A DNA stretch of 64,000 nt from an uncultured bacterium (GTDB lineage Bacteria > Bacillota_I > Bacilli_A > RF39 > UBA660): assembly GCA_946560065.1 (NCBI GenBank), contig CAMNUE010000012.1, forward strand, positions 1-64,000, given 5' to 3'. This document shows, in pieces, positions 54,204-62,399 of the stretch. Within the stretch, counting starts at the first letter, position 1. Every line of letters begins with the position of its first letter. Below the pieces are notes generated by a model that searched no databases, was not told the DNA's origin, and saw only the letters and a program-made list of their open reading frames with translations. The position numbers and the translations under genes were made by a program.

Positions 54204-56349
54204 ACCAGGAAGAAATGTTCCAGAAAAGTCCAAAGACTTCTTTGGTTCAATGAAAAGATTATTAAGTAATTTAAAACCTTGGCGAGTAATTATGATTCTA
54301 GCCTTAATTCTAGCTATGATTAGTGCCATTCTAGCTCTTATTGCTCCAAACAAATTATCAGACTTCACTGATACCATCTCAAAAGGTTTAGTTCCAAAAA
54401 CAGAAAAAATAAAAGAAATAAGTACTAAAATTTCTTCTAATCTAAGTGAAGAAAAACTAAACGATAAATTAATGAAAATATATAAGTCAGAAGAAATATC
54501 AACTGAGGAGAAAGAGGCTTTACAAGAAACACTAAAGAAAATGCAGTCAGTAACTGATAAAAAAGAAAGTCAAATGTTATTCCTTAGTTTACCTGACAGC
54601 ATATTATCTTACTTATTAGAAGATATTAAAGTAGATGGAACAACAATTCCTGTTAAAGATCAAATTAGCATGCTTAAACTCACAAAAGAAATGGGGATTG
54701 AAGTTCAAACAGAAAAATCTCTAAAGATGCTTGACAAACTGCCAAAATCAATTTATAACATTATCAAACCAACAATCGACACGGATAAAATTAAAAGCTT
54801 AGCTATATTAATGGCAACTATTTATCTATTAAGTGCAGTTTTTGGTTATATTGAAAACTATTCAATGACAACAGCTTCCAATAACTTTGCTAGAAAATTA
54901 AGAAGTAGTATTAGTACAAAAATAAATAAATTACCATTAAGATATTTTGATTCTCATGAAGCAGGAGATATCTTATCTCGTGTTACTAACGATGTTGATA
55001 CTATTGCTCAAAATCTAAATAATAGTTTAGCAACTTTAGTAACCAGCATCACATTGTTTGTAGGTTCAATCATAATGATGTTTGTAACTAATTGGGTAAT
55101 GGCTCTTACCGCTATCATTTCCAGTTTAGTTGGATTTGTTTTAATGTTCTTAATCCTAGGAAAATCTCAAAAGTATTTTGCCATGCGTCAAAAAGAACTA
55201 GGTAATTTAAATGGTTACATCGAAGAGATATATTCTGGACACAATGTCATTAAAGCTTACAATGGTACTGAACAAGCAATTACTGAATTTGGAGAATTAA
55301 ATGAAAAATTATATGAAGCCAACCGTAAAAGTGTTTTCCTATCAGGCCTAATGCAACCAATTATGGGATTTGTTGGTAACTTTGGTTATGTTGCAGTTTG
55401 TATTGTTGGTGCACTTTTGGTTTTAAATGACAATATTACCTTTGGTGTTATTGTAGCATTCATGATTTATGTTAGATTATTTACAAATCCGTTATCACAA
55501 ATTGCTCAAGCTTTAACAAATCTTCAATCAACAGCTGCTGCCAGTGAAAGAGTTTATGAATTCTTAGACGAAGTAGAAATGCCAAAAGAAGAAAATAAAG
55601 TCTATCTACATCGTCACAAAGTAAAAGGAAGTATTGAATTCAAGAATGTAAAATTTGGTTATGACGAGTCAAGAACAATCATTAAAGACTTTAGTGCCAA
55701 AGCAGAACCAGGTCAAAAAATCGCTATTGTTGGACCAACGGGGGCAGGTAAAACTACAATGGTTAATCTGCTTATGAAGTTTTATGATATTAAAGATGGG
55801 GAGATTTTAATTGATGGAGTCTCAACTAGAGATTTAACTAGAGAAAATATTCATAAATTATTCGTTATGGTTCTACAAGACACATGGTTATTTGAAGGAA
55901 CAATCAGAGATAACATTAAATTTAATCAAGAAAACGTTACAGATGATGATATTTGGGAAGCTTGTAAAACAGTAGGGGTTGATCACTTCATTAAGACCTT
56001 ACCAGGAGGATTAAATGCTGAATTAAGCGATAATGAGTCAATAAGTAGTGGGCAAAAGCAATTATTAACTATTGCTCGTGGTATGATTGAAGACGCACCA
56101 TTCCTAATCCTAGACGAAGCAACTTCTAATGTTGATACACGAACAGAAGAATTAGTTCAAAAAGCTATGGATAAATTAATGGAAGGAAGAACATCATTCA
56201 TCATAGCACATCGTTTATCTACCATTAAAAATGCTGACTTAATTTTAGTAATGAATGAAGGAAACATAATAGAACAAGGTAACCATGAAGAATTACTAAA
56301 GAAAAAAGGATTTTACGCAGACCTTTACAATTCTCAATTCCAAAAATAG
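54196..56349 (+). CDS. Heterodimeric ABC exporter, second subunit with long extracytoplasmic insert
   Basis: Membrane helix 1 (about 30-55) is followed by an unusual ~150-residue Lys/Glu-rich insert before helix 2 (about 205), which should lie outside the membrane. The ATPase has GPTGAGKTTMVNLL (about 513) and a canonical ILDEATSNVD (about 638), but its signature is ISSGQ instead of LSGGQ. This degenerate signature would face the degenerate Walker B of the partner, leaving one good site per dimer. GAGGAGGA precedes the ATG. Confidence 0.9.
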   Translation: MPRPGRNVPEKSKDFFGSMKRLLSNLKPWRVIMILALILAMISAILALIAPNKLSDFTDTISKGLVPKTEKIKEISTKISSNLSEEKLNDKLMKIYKSEEISTEEKEALQETLKKMQSVTDKKESQMLFLSLPDSILSYLLEDIKVDGTTIPVKDQISMLKLTKEMGIEVQTEKSLKMLDKLPKSIYNIIKPTIDTDKIKSLAILMATIYLLSAVFGYIENYSMTTASNNFARKLRSSISTKINKLPLRYFDSHEAGDILSRVTNDVDTIAQNLNNSLATLVTSITLFVGSIIMMFVTNWVMALTAIISSLVGFVLMFLILGKSQKYFAMRQKELGNLNGYIEEIYSGHNVIKAYNGTEQAITEFGELNEKLYEANRKSVFLSGLMQPIMGFVGNFGYVAVCIVGALLVLNDNITFGVIVAFMIYVRLFTNPLSQIAQALTNLQSTAAASERVYEFLDEVEMPKEENKVYLHRHKVKGSIEFKNVKFGYDESRTIIKDFSAKAEPGQKIAIVGPTGAGKTTMVNLLMKFYDIKDGEILIDGVSTRDLTRENIHKLFVMVLQDTWLFEGTIRDNIKFNQENVTDDDIWEACKTVGVDHFIKTLPGGLNAELSDNESISSGQKQLLTIARGMIEDAPFLILDEATSNVDTRTEELVQKAMDKLMEGRTSFIIAHRLSTIKNADLILVMNEGNIIEQGNHEELLKKKGFYADLYNSQFQK

Positions 56350-56378
56350 ATTATTCTATAAGGATAATCTATTTTTTA
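56342..56378 (+). terminator. Rho-independent terminator of the exporter operon
   Basis: AAAAATAGATTAT (56342-56354) pairs with ATAATCTATTTTT (56364-56376), and T follows. Confidence 0.8.
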
Positions 56379-56386
56379 TTTAAAAA

Positions 56387-56406
56387 AATCGAAAATATTT
56401 TCGATT
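56387..56406. repeat. Perfect 20-base palindrome upstream of the SOS-type promoter
   Basis: AATCGAAAATATTTTCGATT reads the same on both strands. It lies between the exporter terminator and the LexA-type promoter. It has no T-run after it, so an operator is more likely than a terminator. Confidence 0.6.
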
Positions 56407-56411
56407 AACTC

Positions 56412-56440
56412 TTTAAAAGAACAAATGTTCGTGATATAAT
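56412..56440 (+). promoter_or_regulatory. LexA-type SOS box between -35 and -10
   Basis: TTTAAA (56412-56417), 17 bases and TATAAT (56435-56440) form a promoter. The spacer holds AGAACAAATGTTCG (56418-56431), a match to the Bacillota LexA consensus CGAAC-N4-GTTCG at all but the first base. LexA bound here would block RNA polymerase. Confidence 0.72.
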
Positions 56441-56471
56441 TAAAAAGAAGATAAAAATAGGAGGGATGAAT

Positions 56472-56906
56472 ATGTTATCTATAACAAAAAAAGGCCAAAA
56501 TAATAACAAAAAAGAACTATCACAATTAAGAATTAGGAGAAACACAATCTCCAAGAGTAAAATTTTAAAGAAAGAATATCAAACCAAAGAAATAACTCTT
56601 ATTTTTGTAAAAATGTTCAAAGAACTGACAAATAAGCTAAATGAAAATCATTACCAAGTCTCGTGTATAAGGATTCATCTTCAAGATTCAAATCAAAATA
56701 GTATCAGATTTTCATTAAAAATGGAAACACCAACAAGTAACTTTTCTAAATTACTAAAATTAATTCTACCAACATATATTTCTAAAGTAAAACAAGGAAT
56801 AATAATCACCAAAATAGCTATCTCTTTTGAAAAGTTAACAATCGAAGAATCAAAAAGTAATTTCTCAATTAAAAAATTATTTTATAAAAAACTATATCAA
56901 AATTAA
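56472..56906 (+). CDS. Stand-alone Y-family polymerase little-finger-like protein (mini-UvrX)
   Basis: The 144-residue product looks like the C-terminal DNA-gripping domain of UvrX/DinB-type Y-family polymerases. It has a linker-like RRNTISKSKILKKEY, helix EITLIFVKMFKELTNKL, strand QVSCIRIHLQDS, then RFSLKMETPTSN, a second helix, and TKIAISFEKLT near the end. The palm and fingers with catalytic acidic residues are absent, and no such ORF lies upstream. I choose ATG 56472, six bases after AGGAGGG; ATG 56466 touches the ribosome site. An SOS box and a following YolD gene match the uvrX-yolD setting of Bacillota. Confidence 0.55.
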   Translation: MLSITKKGQNNNKKELSQLRIRRNTISKSKILKKEYQTKEITLIFVKMFKELTNKLNENHYQVSCIRIHLQDSNQNSIRFSLKMETPTSNFSKLLKLILPTYISKVKQGIIITKIAISFEKLTIEESKSNFSIKKLFYKKLYQN

Positions 56907-56928
56907 ATTATAATTCAGGAGGTAAAAA

Positions 56929-57162
56929 ATGAATAACAAATTATTAGAAAAAATGAGAACAAATATAATATTTCAAGAACAAAAAATAGAAGAACATTTA
57001 AAAAAATTAATTCTTGGCCAAACAGTAACAATCAAATTTTTAAATATCAACCAATATACCGAGCAAACAGGAATGATAATCAAAATAGATAAAGTAAAAG
57101 AAATTCTCTATCTTCCTAATCTAAAAATACCCTTCGCCGATATAATTGCTATCACATCTTGA
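56929..57162 (+). CDS. YolD-like protein
   Basis: The 77-residue protein has the YolD core: LGQTVTIKFLNINQYTEQTG, MIIKIDKVKEILYL and the closing PFADIIAITS. YolD proteins accompany Y-family polymerases, and structural work links them to UmuD-like roles. AGGAGG precedes the ATG, 22 bases after the mini-UvrX stop, under the same SOS-type promoter. Confidence 0.7.
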   Translation: MNNKLLEKMRTNIIFQEQKIEEHLKKLILGQTVTIKFLNINQYTEQTGMIIKIDKVKEILYLPNLKIPFADIIAITS

Positions 57163-57180
57163 AAAAAAGTAAAATTTATG

Positions 57181-57242
57181 TTATAATTAAATCATGAAGA
57201 AAATACTTTAATAGGTTAATATTAATTGTGTTTTCTTTTTAT
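57181..57242 (+). promoter_or_regulatory. Promoter -10 and terminator-like hairpin before the YitT gene
   Basis: TATAAT (57181-57186 region) is followed by AAGAAAATAC (57197-57206), which pairs with GTGTTTTCTT (57228-57237) with one wobble, then TTT. It either ends the mini-UvrX-yolD unit or attenuates the YitT gene; a second promoter-like TTAAAAT lies nearer to YitT. Confidence 0.45.
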
Positions 57243-57291
57243 TTTTATTAAACAGAAACTGTGTTAAAATTACTACTGAAGGGATGATAAA

Positions 57292-58194
57292 ATGAATACT
57301 ATTAATAACAGTTTACAGAAAGTATTAAAATGGGACATAAAAGAATTTCTAAAAGCAATTATTGGTTGTTTTCTATTTGCACTAGCTGTCAATATATTTA
57401 TAGTTCCAAATGCACTATATAACGGAGGAATATTAGGTATAGCCCAATTAATTAGAAGCATCTTAGAAACGGCCTTTAATTTAAAATTCTCTTTTGATAT
57501 TTCAGGTATCATAAATTTCGCAATAAATATTCCATTATTTATAATTGCTTATAAGATGATTAGTGAAACATTCTTTAAAAGAACATTAGTTTGTGTTATT
57601 TTTCAAACTATATTTCTAACACTAATTCCAACACCAGCAGCCTCATTAATAGAAGATATTCTAACCTGTGTTATAATTGGTGGAATAGTTGCCGGTGTAG
57701 GAAGTGGAATGACTCTATCAGCTAGTGGTTCAGGTGGAGGAACAGATATTATTGGTTTAGTAATTAGTATGCATAATAAAAAAACATCTGTCGGGAAAAT
57801 AGGTGGAGCCATCAATGTCGTTATATATGTGATTTGTGGAATTCTTTATGGTATACCTACAATGATATATTCGATAATCTATGCTGTAATACTAAGTTTA
57901 GTAGTTGATCATACGCATGAGCAAAATATTTGTAGTTACGTTATGATTTTTACCAAAAAACAACCAACAAAAATTATTAAATTCATAAGAGAAGAATTAG
58001 AAAGAGATACAACATATTGGGAAGGTTATGGAGGTTATCAAAAATCAAAAACCTATATATCATACTGTGCCTTGTCAAAATATGAAATGCAACGTCTAGA
58101 AAGGCATATCCCCGAATTAGACCCTAATGCCTTTATGATTAAAAGTGAAGGCATCGGTATTGAAGGAAACTTCACAAAATATTTAACAAAATAA
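57292..58194 (+). CDS. YitT-family membrane protein (DUF161/DUF2179)
   Basis: About six membrane helices occupy residues 18-215, with VPNALYNGGILGIAQ, GIVAGVGSGMTLSASGSGGG and IGGAINVVIYVICGILYG typical of YitT. The C-terminal ~75 residues are the DUF2179 cytosolic domain (SYVMIFTKKQPTKII, SKYEMQRLERHIPELDP). Length is normal at 300. AAGGGATGA precedes the ATG. The transport substrate is not known. Confidence 0.88.
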   Translation: MNTINNSLQKVLKWDIKEFLKAIIGCFLFALAVNIFIVPNALYNGGILGIAQLIRSILETAFNLKFSFDISGIINFAINIPLFIIAYKMISETFFKRTLVCVIFQTIFLTLIPTPAASLIEDILTCVIIGGIVAGVGSGMTLSASGSGGGTDIIGLVISMHNKKTSVGKIGGAINVVIYVICGILYGIPTMIYSIIYAVILSLVVDHTHEQNICSYVMIFTKKQPTKIIKFIREELERDTTYWEGYGGYQKSKTYISYCALSKYEMQRLERHIPELDPNAFMIKSEGIGIEGNFTKYLTK

Positions 58195-58217
58195 AGGTGT
58201 CAATGACATCTTTTTTA
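58193..58217 (+). terminator. Rho-independent terminator
   Basis: AAAGGTGTC (58193-58201), AAT loop, GACATCTTT (58205-58213) with one wobble, then T. Confidence 0.7.
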
Positions 58218-58282
58218 ATTAGACTTTGAAAAAATAGAAAAAGTATGATATAATAGCACAAATTCAAAAAAGGGGTGGTTAT

Positions 58283-59698
58283 ATGACAAGAAAACAAATA
58301 AAAAAGAAATTAGCAAATGTAAGTTTAGCATTCTTATTAACAACATTTATTACAGGAGCAGCAGGTTGTAAAACAATAATTAATGGAGATGCTCATGATA
58401 AAGATGAATATTCTAAACTAATAAGTCTTGAAATGGAAAATGGTAGTAAAATAAGTATGAGTCCAGACTTTTTAAAAGCAGATGTAAAATACACTATCTC
58501 TAAAAAAGATAATTTGAAATCCATTTCTAAAAGTACAGGATTATCCGAAAAAGAATTAATTAAAAGTAATAGCGCTTTTACAACAAAGCAAGGAATAAAG
58601 TTACTTGATGGAACAACTTTAACTTTATATAAAGAAAACCCAGATGATTATATATACTACATTGCATCAGAAGATGAACAGTTGGAAGATGTGGCCAAAA
58701 AGTTAGAAACAACAACAAAAAGTCTAATGCAAGAAAATAATCTTTCAACAACAAAACTAAGAAAAAATCAAGTTATCAAGAAAGAGCAAACACTAAGTCA
58801 AAGAAAAGATATAATTAATGACTTAAAGGATGAAAACGGAGTTTACGATTTTAGTCGTAAAATTACTCTATCAAAAGATGACACAGAGGAAGACGAAGCA
58901 AGTATTCATTTTGATTCAACTTTTGGAACATACACAGGAATTGATATTTCTGAACACAATGGAGAGATTGATTTTGAAAAAGTAAAAAAAGATAAAATAG
59001 ATTTTGCAATAATTAGAATGTTTGACTGTTGGTATATGAATTATCAAAATAATACAGTTAGTCAGTTAGATGCCAAATTTGAACGAAACATTAGAGCTTG
59101 TGAAGAAGTAAATCTTCCATATGGAATTTATGTATACTCTAGAGCAACAAATGAAGAAATGGCTAAACAAGAAGCTCGTAAATTCTTAGAATACGCAAAA
59201 AAATATAAAATAAAACCAACTTGGCCAATCTACTGTGACATAGAGTCTCAAGAGTCTCAACCTCTTTACACAGAAAGTAATCAAATAGTTAATTCACCAA
59301 GTTTTATCAGTAACAATCCAGACCAAATTATTAAAAACTTTAAGGCTTGGGCCTCAGTACTAGAAGAAGAAGGTTATTGCTGTGGTATCTATACTGGTGA
59401 TAATATTCTTCAAATAATTGATAAAGATGGAGATAAATTAGCAAACTATGAAGTTTGGGGAGCAAGATATAAATATTATAATCAAAACTGTGACTTTGAA
59501 GCCTTTGATTATTCTGAACCAGGATATAAGGGTGACCTAGGAATGTTCCAATTTTCTTCATCAGGTTCAATTAGTGGAATAAATGGAAGAGTTGACTGTA
59601 ATGTTTGTAAATATAAATATGACACTGGCATCAGACTAAAGAACAAAGAAATTACAGAAAAAGAAAAAATAAAAATACTAAGTAAAAAAAATAATTAA
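58283..59698 (+). CDS. Lipoprotein with LysM-like region and GH25 lysozyme domain
   Basis: The leader ends in the lipobox GAAGC (Cys about residue 29). LysM-like segments follow (YTISKKDNLKSISKSTGLSE and YYIASEDEQLEDVAKKL, about 72-175). The GH25 muramidase domain spans about 215-450, with GIDISEHNGEIDFEKV, ACEEVNLPYGIYVYS and WPIYCDIES, which holds the catalytic Asp/Glu. It would cut the glycan strand of peptidoglycan while tethered to the membrane. AAGGGGTGG precedes the ATG. Confidence 0.9.
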   Translation: MTRKQIKKKLANVSLAFLLTTFITGAAGCKTIINGDAHDKDEYSKLISLEMENGSKISMSPDFLKADVKYTISKKDNLKSISKSTGLSEKELIKSNSAFTTKQGIKLLDGTTLTLYKENPDDYIYYIASEDEQLEDVAKKLETTTKSLMQENNLSTTKLRKNQVIKKEQTLSQRKDIINDLKDENGVYDFSRKITLSKDDTEEDEASIHFDSTFGTYTGIDISEHNGEIDFEKVKKDKIDFAIIRMFDCWYMNYQNNTVSQLDAKFERNIRACEEVNLPYGIYVYSRATNEEMAKQEARKFLEYAKKYKIKPTWPIYCDIESQESQPLYTESNQIVNSPSFISNNPDQIIKNFKAWASVLEEEGYCCGIYTGDNILQIIDKDGDKLANYEVWGARYKYYNQNCDFEAFDYSEPGYKGDLGMFQFSSSGSISGINGRVDCNVCKYKYDTGIRLKNKEITEKEKIKILSKKNN

Positions 59699-59845
59699 TA
59701 AATTATCAATTTAAAAATAAAAATTTTCCTAATAAAAAAACAAAAATTCAAGAAAATTATATTCTCAAATTATAAAATTCATCATTTTACATACAATAAA
59801 TAATATGATAGAACAAATAACAACAAAAAAAGAGGGGGAATATAT

Positions 59846-59935
59846 ATTAAGATTTTATTAGGAATAATTATAAGCATTATATTTTTATTTATTTGGTGTA
59901 GTTTAAAAATTAGTAGTGAAATTAATAAAAAGTAG
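59846..59935 (+). CDS. 29-residue hydrophobic peptide with apparent ATT start
   Basis: AGAGGGGG at 59831-59838 is a strong ribosome site. Seven bases later ATT opens a frame of 29 codons to TAG 59933-59935. The peptide is a single membrane helix ending in Trp-Cys and a polar tail (KILLGIIISIIFLFIWCSLK, then ISSEINKK). No ATG, GTG or TTG lies in frame nearby. A terminator overlaps the stop. The isolated unit resembles small membrane proteins or type I toxin-like peptides. The ATT start is inferred from spacing and could also be a mutated ATG. Confidence 0.5.
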   Translation: MKILLGIIISIIFLFIWCSLKISSEINKK

Positions 59936-59960
59936 TGAGTTTAAATCACTATTTTTTTAT
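59927..59960 (+). terminator. Rho-independent terminator of the small ORF
   Basis: AAAAAGTAGTGA (59927-59938) pairs with TCACTATTTTTT (59946-59957) with one wobble; a T-run continues. The remaining bases between 59699 and 60058 show no other gene. Confidence 0.75.
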
Positions 59961-60058
59961 TTTTTAAAGATATTTACAGATTATTGTCATCTAATAAGTT
60001 TTTCTTTCCTCATTACCCAAATATTATGATAAAATAATATTAAATAAGGAGGAGTAAT

Positions 60059-60625
60059 ATGAATAAAAAAGGTTTAAGTATTATAATAATAATCGGAATT
60101 ATTATAGCAGTCATTTTCTTTAGTTTTGTTGGCAGTTATAATTCTATAACAGTTGCTGAAGAAAAAGTTGAAAGTGAATATTCTAATGTAAGTGTTCAAT
60201 TAGAAAGAAGAGCTGATTTGATTCCAAATTTAGTAAAAGTGGTAAAAGGGTATACTAATCAAGAAGAAAAAATAATTAAGGAAATTACTGACGCAAGAAA
60301 AGAAATTTCTAACGCTAGTAATATAAAAGAGTTGAGTGAAGCAAGTGAAAATTTAGATAGTGCTCTAAGTTCACTAAATATCATTATCGAGAATTATCCA
60401 GACTTAAAATCAAGTCAAAACTTCATAAACTTACAAGATGAACTAGCTGGAACAGAAAATAGGATTTCAGTCGCGAGAAGAGATTATAATCAAGCTGTAA
60501 AAGAATACAATACATTGATTAAGAAAATACCAACTAACATCATTGCTGGAATGACAGGAAAAGAAAAAGCAACTTACTTTGAAATTCCAAAAGCAAAAAC
60601 AGATGTTCCAGATATAGAGTTCTAA
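60059..60625 (+). CDS. LemA-family protein
   Basis: An N-terminal membrane helix (about 6-25) is followed by the LemA helical domain: SYNSITVAEEKVESEYSNVS, ERRADLIPNLVKVVKGYT, and ISVARRDYNQAVKEYNTLIK. LemA proteins have an outer N-terminus and one anchor. TAAGGAGGAG precedes the ATG. The next gene starts one base after its stop, and TPM-domain genes commonly follow LemA. Confidence 0.9.
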   Translation: MNKKGLSIIIIIGIIIAVIFFSFVGSYNSITVAEEKVESEYSNVSVQLERRADLIPNLVKVVKGYTNQEEKIIKEITDARKEISNASNIKELSEASENLDSALSSLNIIIENYPDLKSSQNFINLQDELAGTENRISVARRDYNQAVKEYNTLIKKIPTNIIAGMTGKEKATYFEIPKAKTDVPDIEF

Positions 60626-60626
60626 A

Positions 60627-61451
60627 GTGAAGAAAACTATAATTTACATTATAAGTTTTTTTCTATTTACAGCGCCTTTTACTTGCCAAGCTATTAAAGA
60701 ACAAACATTTGTAATAGATAACGCAAAAATAATCAAAGCAGACACAACCGATTATATAAATGTTTATTCAAAATACTTAAAAGACAATTTAGATATTGAA
60801 TATTACGTTATAACAGAACCTAAAATCAATGATGAAATGACAATAGAAGAATATACAGATTATATTTATGAAGCAGGTGATATAAGTGATAAATCTCTAT
60901 TAATAGTCATTTCAAAAGAAAACCGGAAAATAAGAATAAAAGTAGGAACAGAACTGTCAAAAATAATTTATGATGAAACAATAAATGAATATTTGAACAA
61001 TTACTTTGTTCCATATCTAAAAACAGACGAATGGGATACTGGTATAAAAAATGGATATTCAGCATTTTTTAAATTATTATGTAATTACTATGAAATAGAC
61101 TCTGAAGTAGTAGAAGTCTATGACGGAAATAGTTTTTTAAATAAAAACAAAACATACATCATTATAGCAATTATCTGGATAACAAGCCTCTTTAGTTATA
61201 TTTATAATAATTATTTAAAAAGACTAAATAAAGGACATATACATCTAAAAGACAAAATCATAATTAGTATTTGTTTATTGATAAATATAGGTTTACTTAT
61301 ATTTAGTTATTATATACAACCATTATCTCTACTAGTAATACTAGCATCAGAATTAATCTTAACATTAAGTAATCTATCGTCATCAAAAAAGAAACCCAAA
61401 AAAATAAAAAAATCGAGGAAAAAATATGAAAATATTAAGAAAAAGTCTTAA
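60627..61451 (+). CDS. TPM-domain membrane protein (first of two)
   Basis: It starts with GTG right after the lemA stop, so translation is coupled. A signal peptide (1-22) precedes a TPM domain (about 28-160) with FVIDNAKII, DKSLLIVISKENRKIRIKVG and YFVPYLKTDEWDTGI. Three or so membrane helices and a Lys-rich tail follow. The end overlaps the next TPM gene by 26 bases. TPM domains are linked to phosphatase or photosystem-assembly functions elsewhere; the role here is unknown. Confidence 0.85.
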   Translation: MKKTIIYIISFFLFTAPFTCQAIKEQTFVIDNAKIIKADTTDYINVYSKYLKDNLDIEYYVITEPKINDEMTIEEYTDYIYEAGDISDKSLLIVISKENRKIRIKVGTELSKIIYDETINEYLNNYFVPYLKTDEWDTGIKNGYSAFFKLLCNYYEIDSEVVEVYDGNSFLNKNKTYIIIAIIWITSLFSYIYNNYLKRLNKGHIHLKDKIIISICLLINIGLLIFSYYIQPLSLLVILASELILTLSNLSSSKKKPKKIKKSRKKYENIKKKS

Positions 61452-62310
61452 ATTAATTATATTATTACTTGTTATATTTAATATAAAAAATGTTAATGCC
61501 TTAGAACCAACTAATCAATTCTATGTCAATGACTATGCTAATATTTTATCCAATGAAACAGAAAAAAATATTATGAAATATTCTGTTAGTCTCGAAGAGA
61601 AAACTGCTGCACAAATAGTAGTTGCAACAGTCAAAAGTCTTGAAGGAGAATCAGTAGAGGAATACGCCAATAAATTATTTAGAACTTGGAGAATTGGTGA
61701 TAAAGAAAAAAATAATGGTGTTCTAATATTAATTTCTGTCGAAGATAGAAAAATAAAAATAGAAGTAGGTTATGGTTTAGAAGGAGTTTTAACTGATGGA
61801 TTAACAGGAAGATATTTAGATACCTATGCCGTTCCATATTTAAAGGAAAATAATTGGAATAAAGGAGTAAACAATCTTTATAATGCCATATACATAAAGC
61901 TATGTGAGTATTATCATTTGGATAGTTCAGAAGTTGTGGTAAAAAAAGATGAATTATCATCACTAGTACCAAGTAAACTTGCTATATTTGCCATGTTCGT
62001 AGGAATTATATTTGGTTTTTTAGTAGGTGGAATTATTCAAAAAATAGCAAACAGATATATAAATTTTTTTCTATTCCCTATATTAATAATCACAGGAATC
62101 AGTCTAGATATATTTAGTAAATTACAATCAGAATCACTAGCACTATTTCTTATGATGTTTTGTTTTGGAATTTGCCTAAGGATTTTTAATTTTTCAGGCG
62201 GTTATTATGGAGGCCATAGTGGTGGATTTGGTGGAGGTTCATCATCTGGAGGCGGTTATTCAGGCAGCGGAGGTTCTTCTGGAGGAGGAGGAAGCAGTCG
62301 AGGATTTTAA
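61426..62310 (+). CDS. TPM-domain membrane protein with Gly/Ser-rich tail (YgcG-like)
   Basis: The signal peptide (about 1-25) precedes a TPM domain with FYVNDYANIL, NNGVLILISVEDRKIKIEVG and AVPYLKENNWNKGV. Two membrane segments (about 185-250) and a glycine/serine tail follow, typical of YgcG. GAGG lies before the ATG inside the previous gene. It ends the lemA-TPM-TPM operon. Confidence 0.88.
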   Translation: MKILRKSLKLIILLLVIFNIKNVNALEPTNQFYVNDYANILSNETEKNIMKYSVSLEEKTAAQIVVATVKSLEGESVEEYANKLFRTWRIGDKEKNNGVLILISVEDRKIKIEVGYGLEGVLTDGLTGRYLDTYAVPYLKENNWNKGVNNLYNAIYIKLCEYYHLDSSEVVVKKDELSSLVPSKLAIFAMFVGIIFGFLVGGIIQKIANRYINFFLFPILIITGISLDIFSKLQSESLALFLMMFCFGICLRIFNFSGGYYGGHSGGFGGGSSSGGGYSGSGGSSGGGGSSRGF

Positions 62311-62336
62311 TACAAATATAATATTTGTATTTTTCT
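62310..62336 (+). terminator. Rho-independent terminator
   Basis: ATACAAATA (62310-62318), TAA loop, TATTTGTAT (62322-62330), then TTTTC. Confidence 0.7.
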
Positions 62337-62371
62337 TTTTAATTTAATTGTTATTAATCCTAAAATTTTGT

Positions 62372-62377
62372 TATAAT
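62372..62377 (+). promoter_or_regulatory. -10 box of the mutS promoter
   Basis: TATAAT lies 22 bases before the ATG at 62400. The -35 is poor. GTGGTGA (62387-62393) is the ribosome site, so the leader is very short. Confidence 0.45.
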
Positions 62378-62399
62378 AAAAAAAGTGTGGTGAAGTAAA

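Noticed and set aside
57194..57211. Five-codon leader peptide before YitT
   Set aside because: There is no ribosome site in front, and it lies within the hairpin arm.
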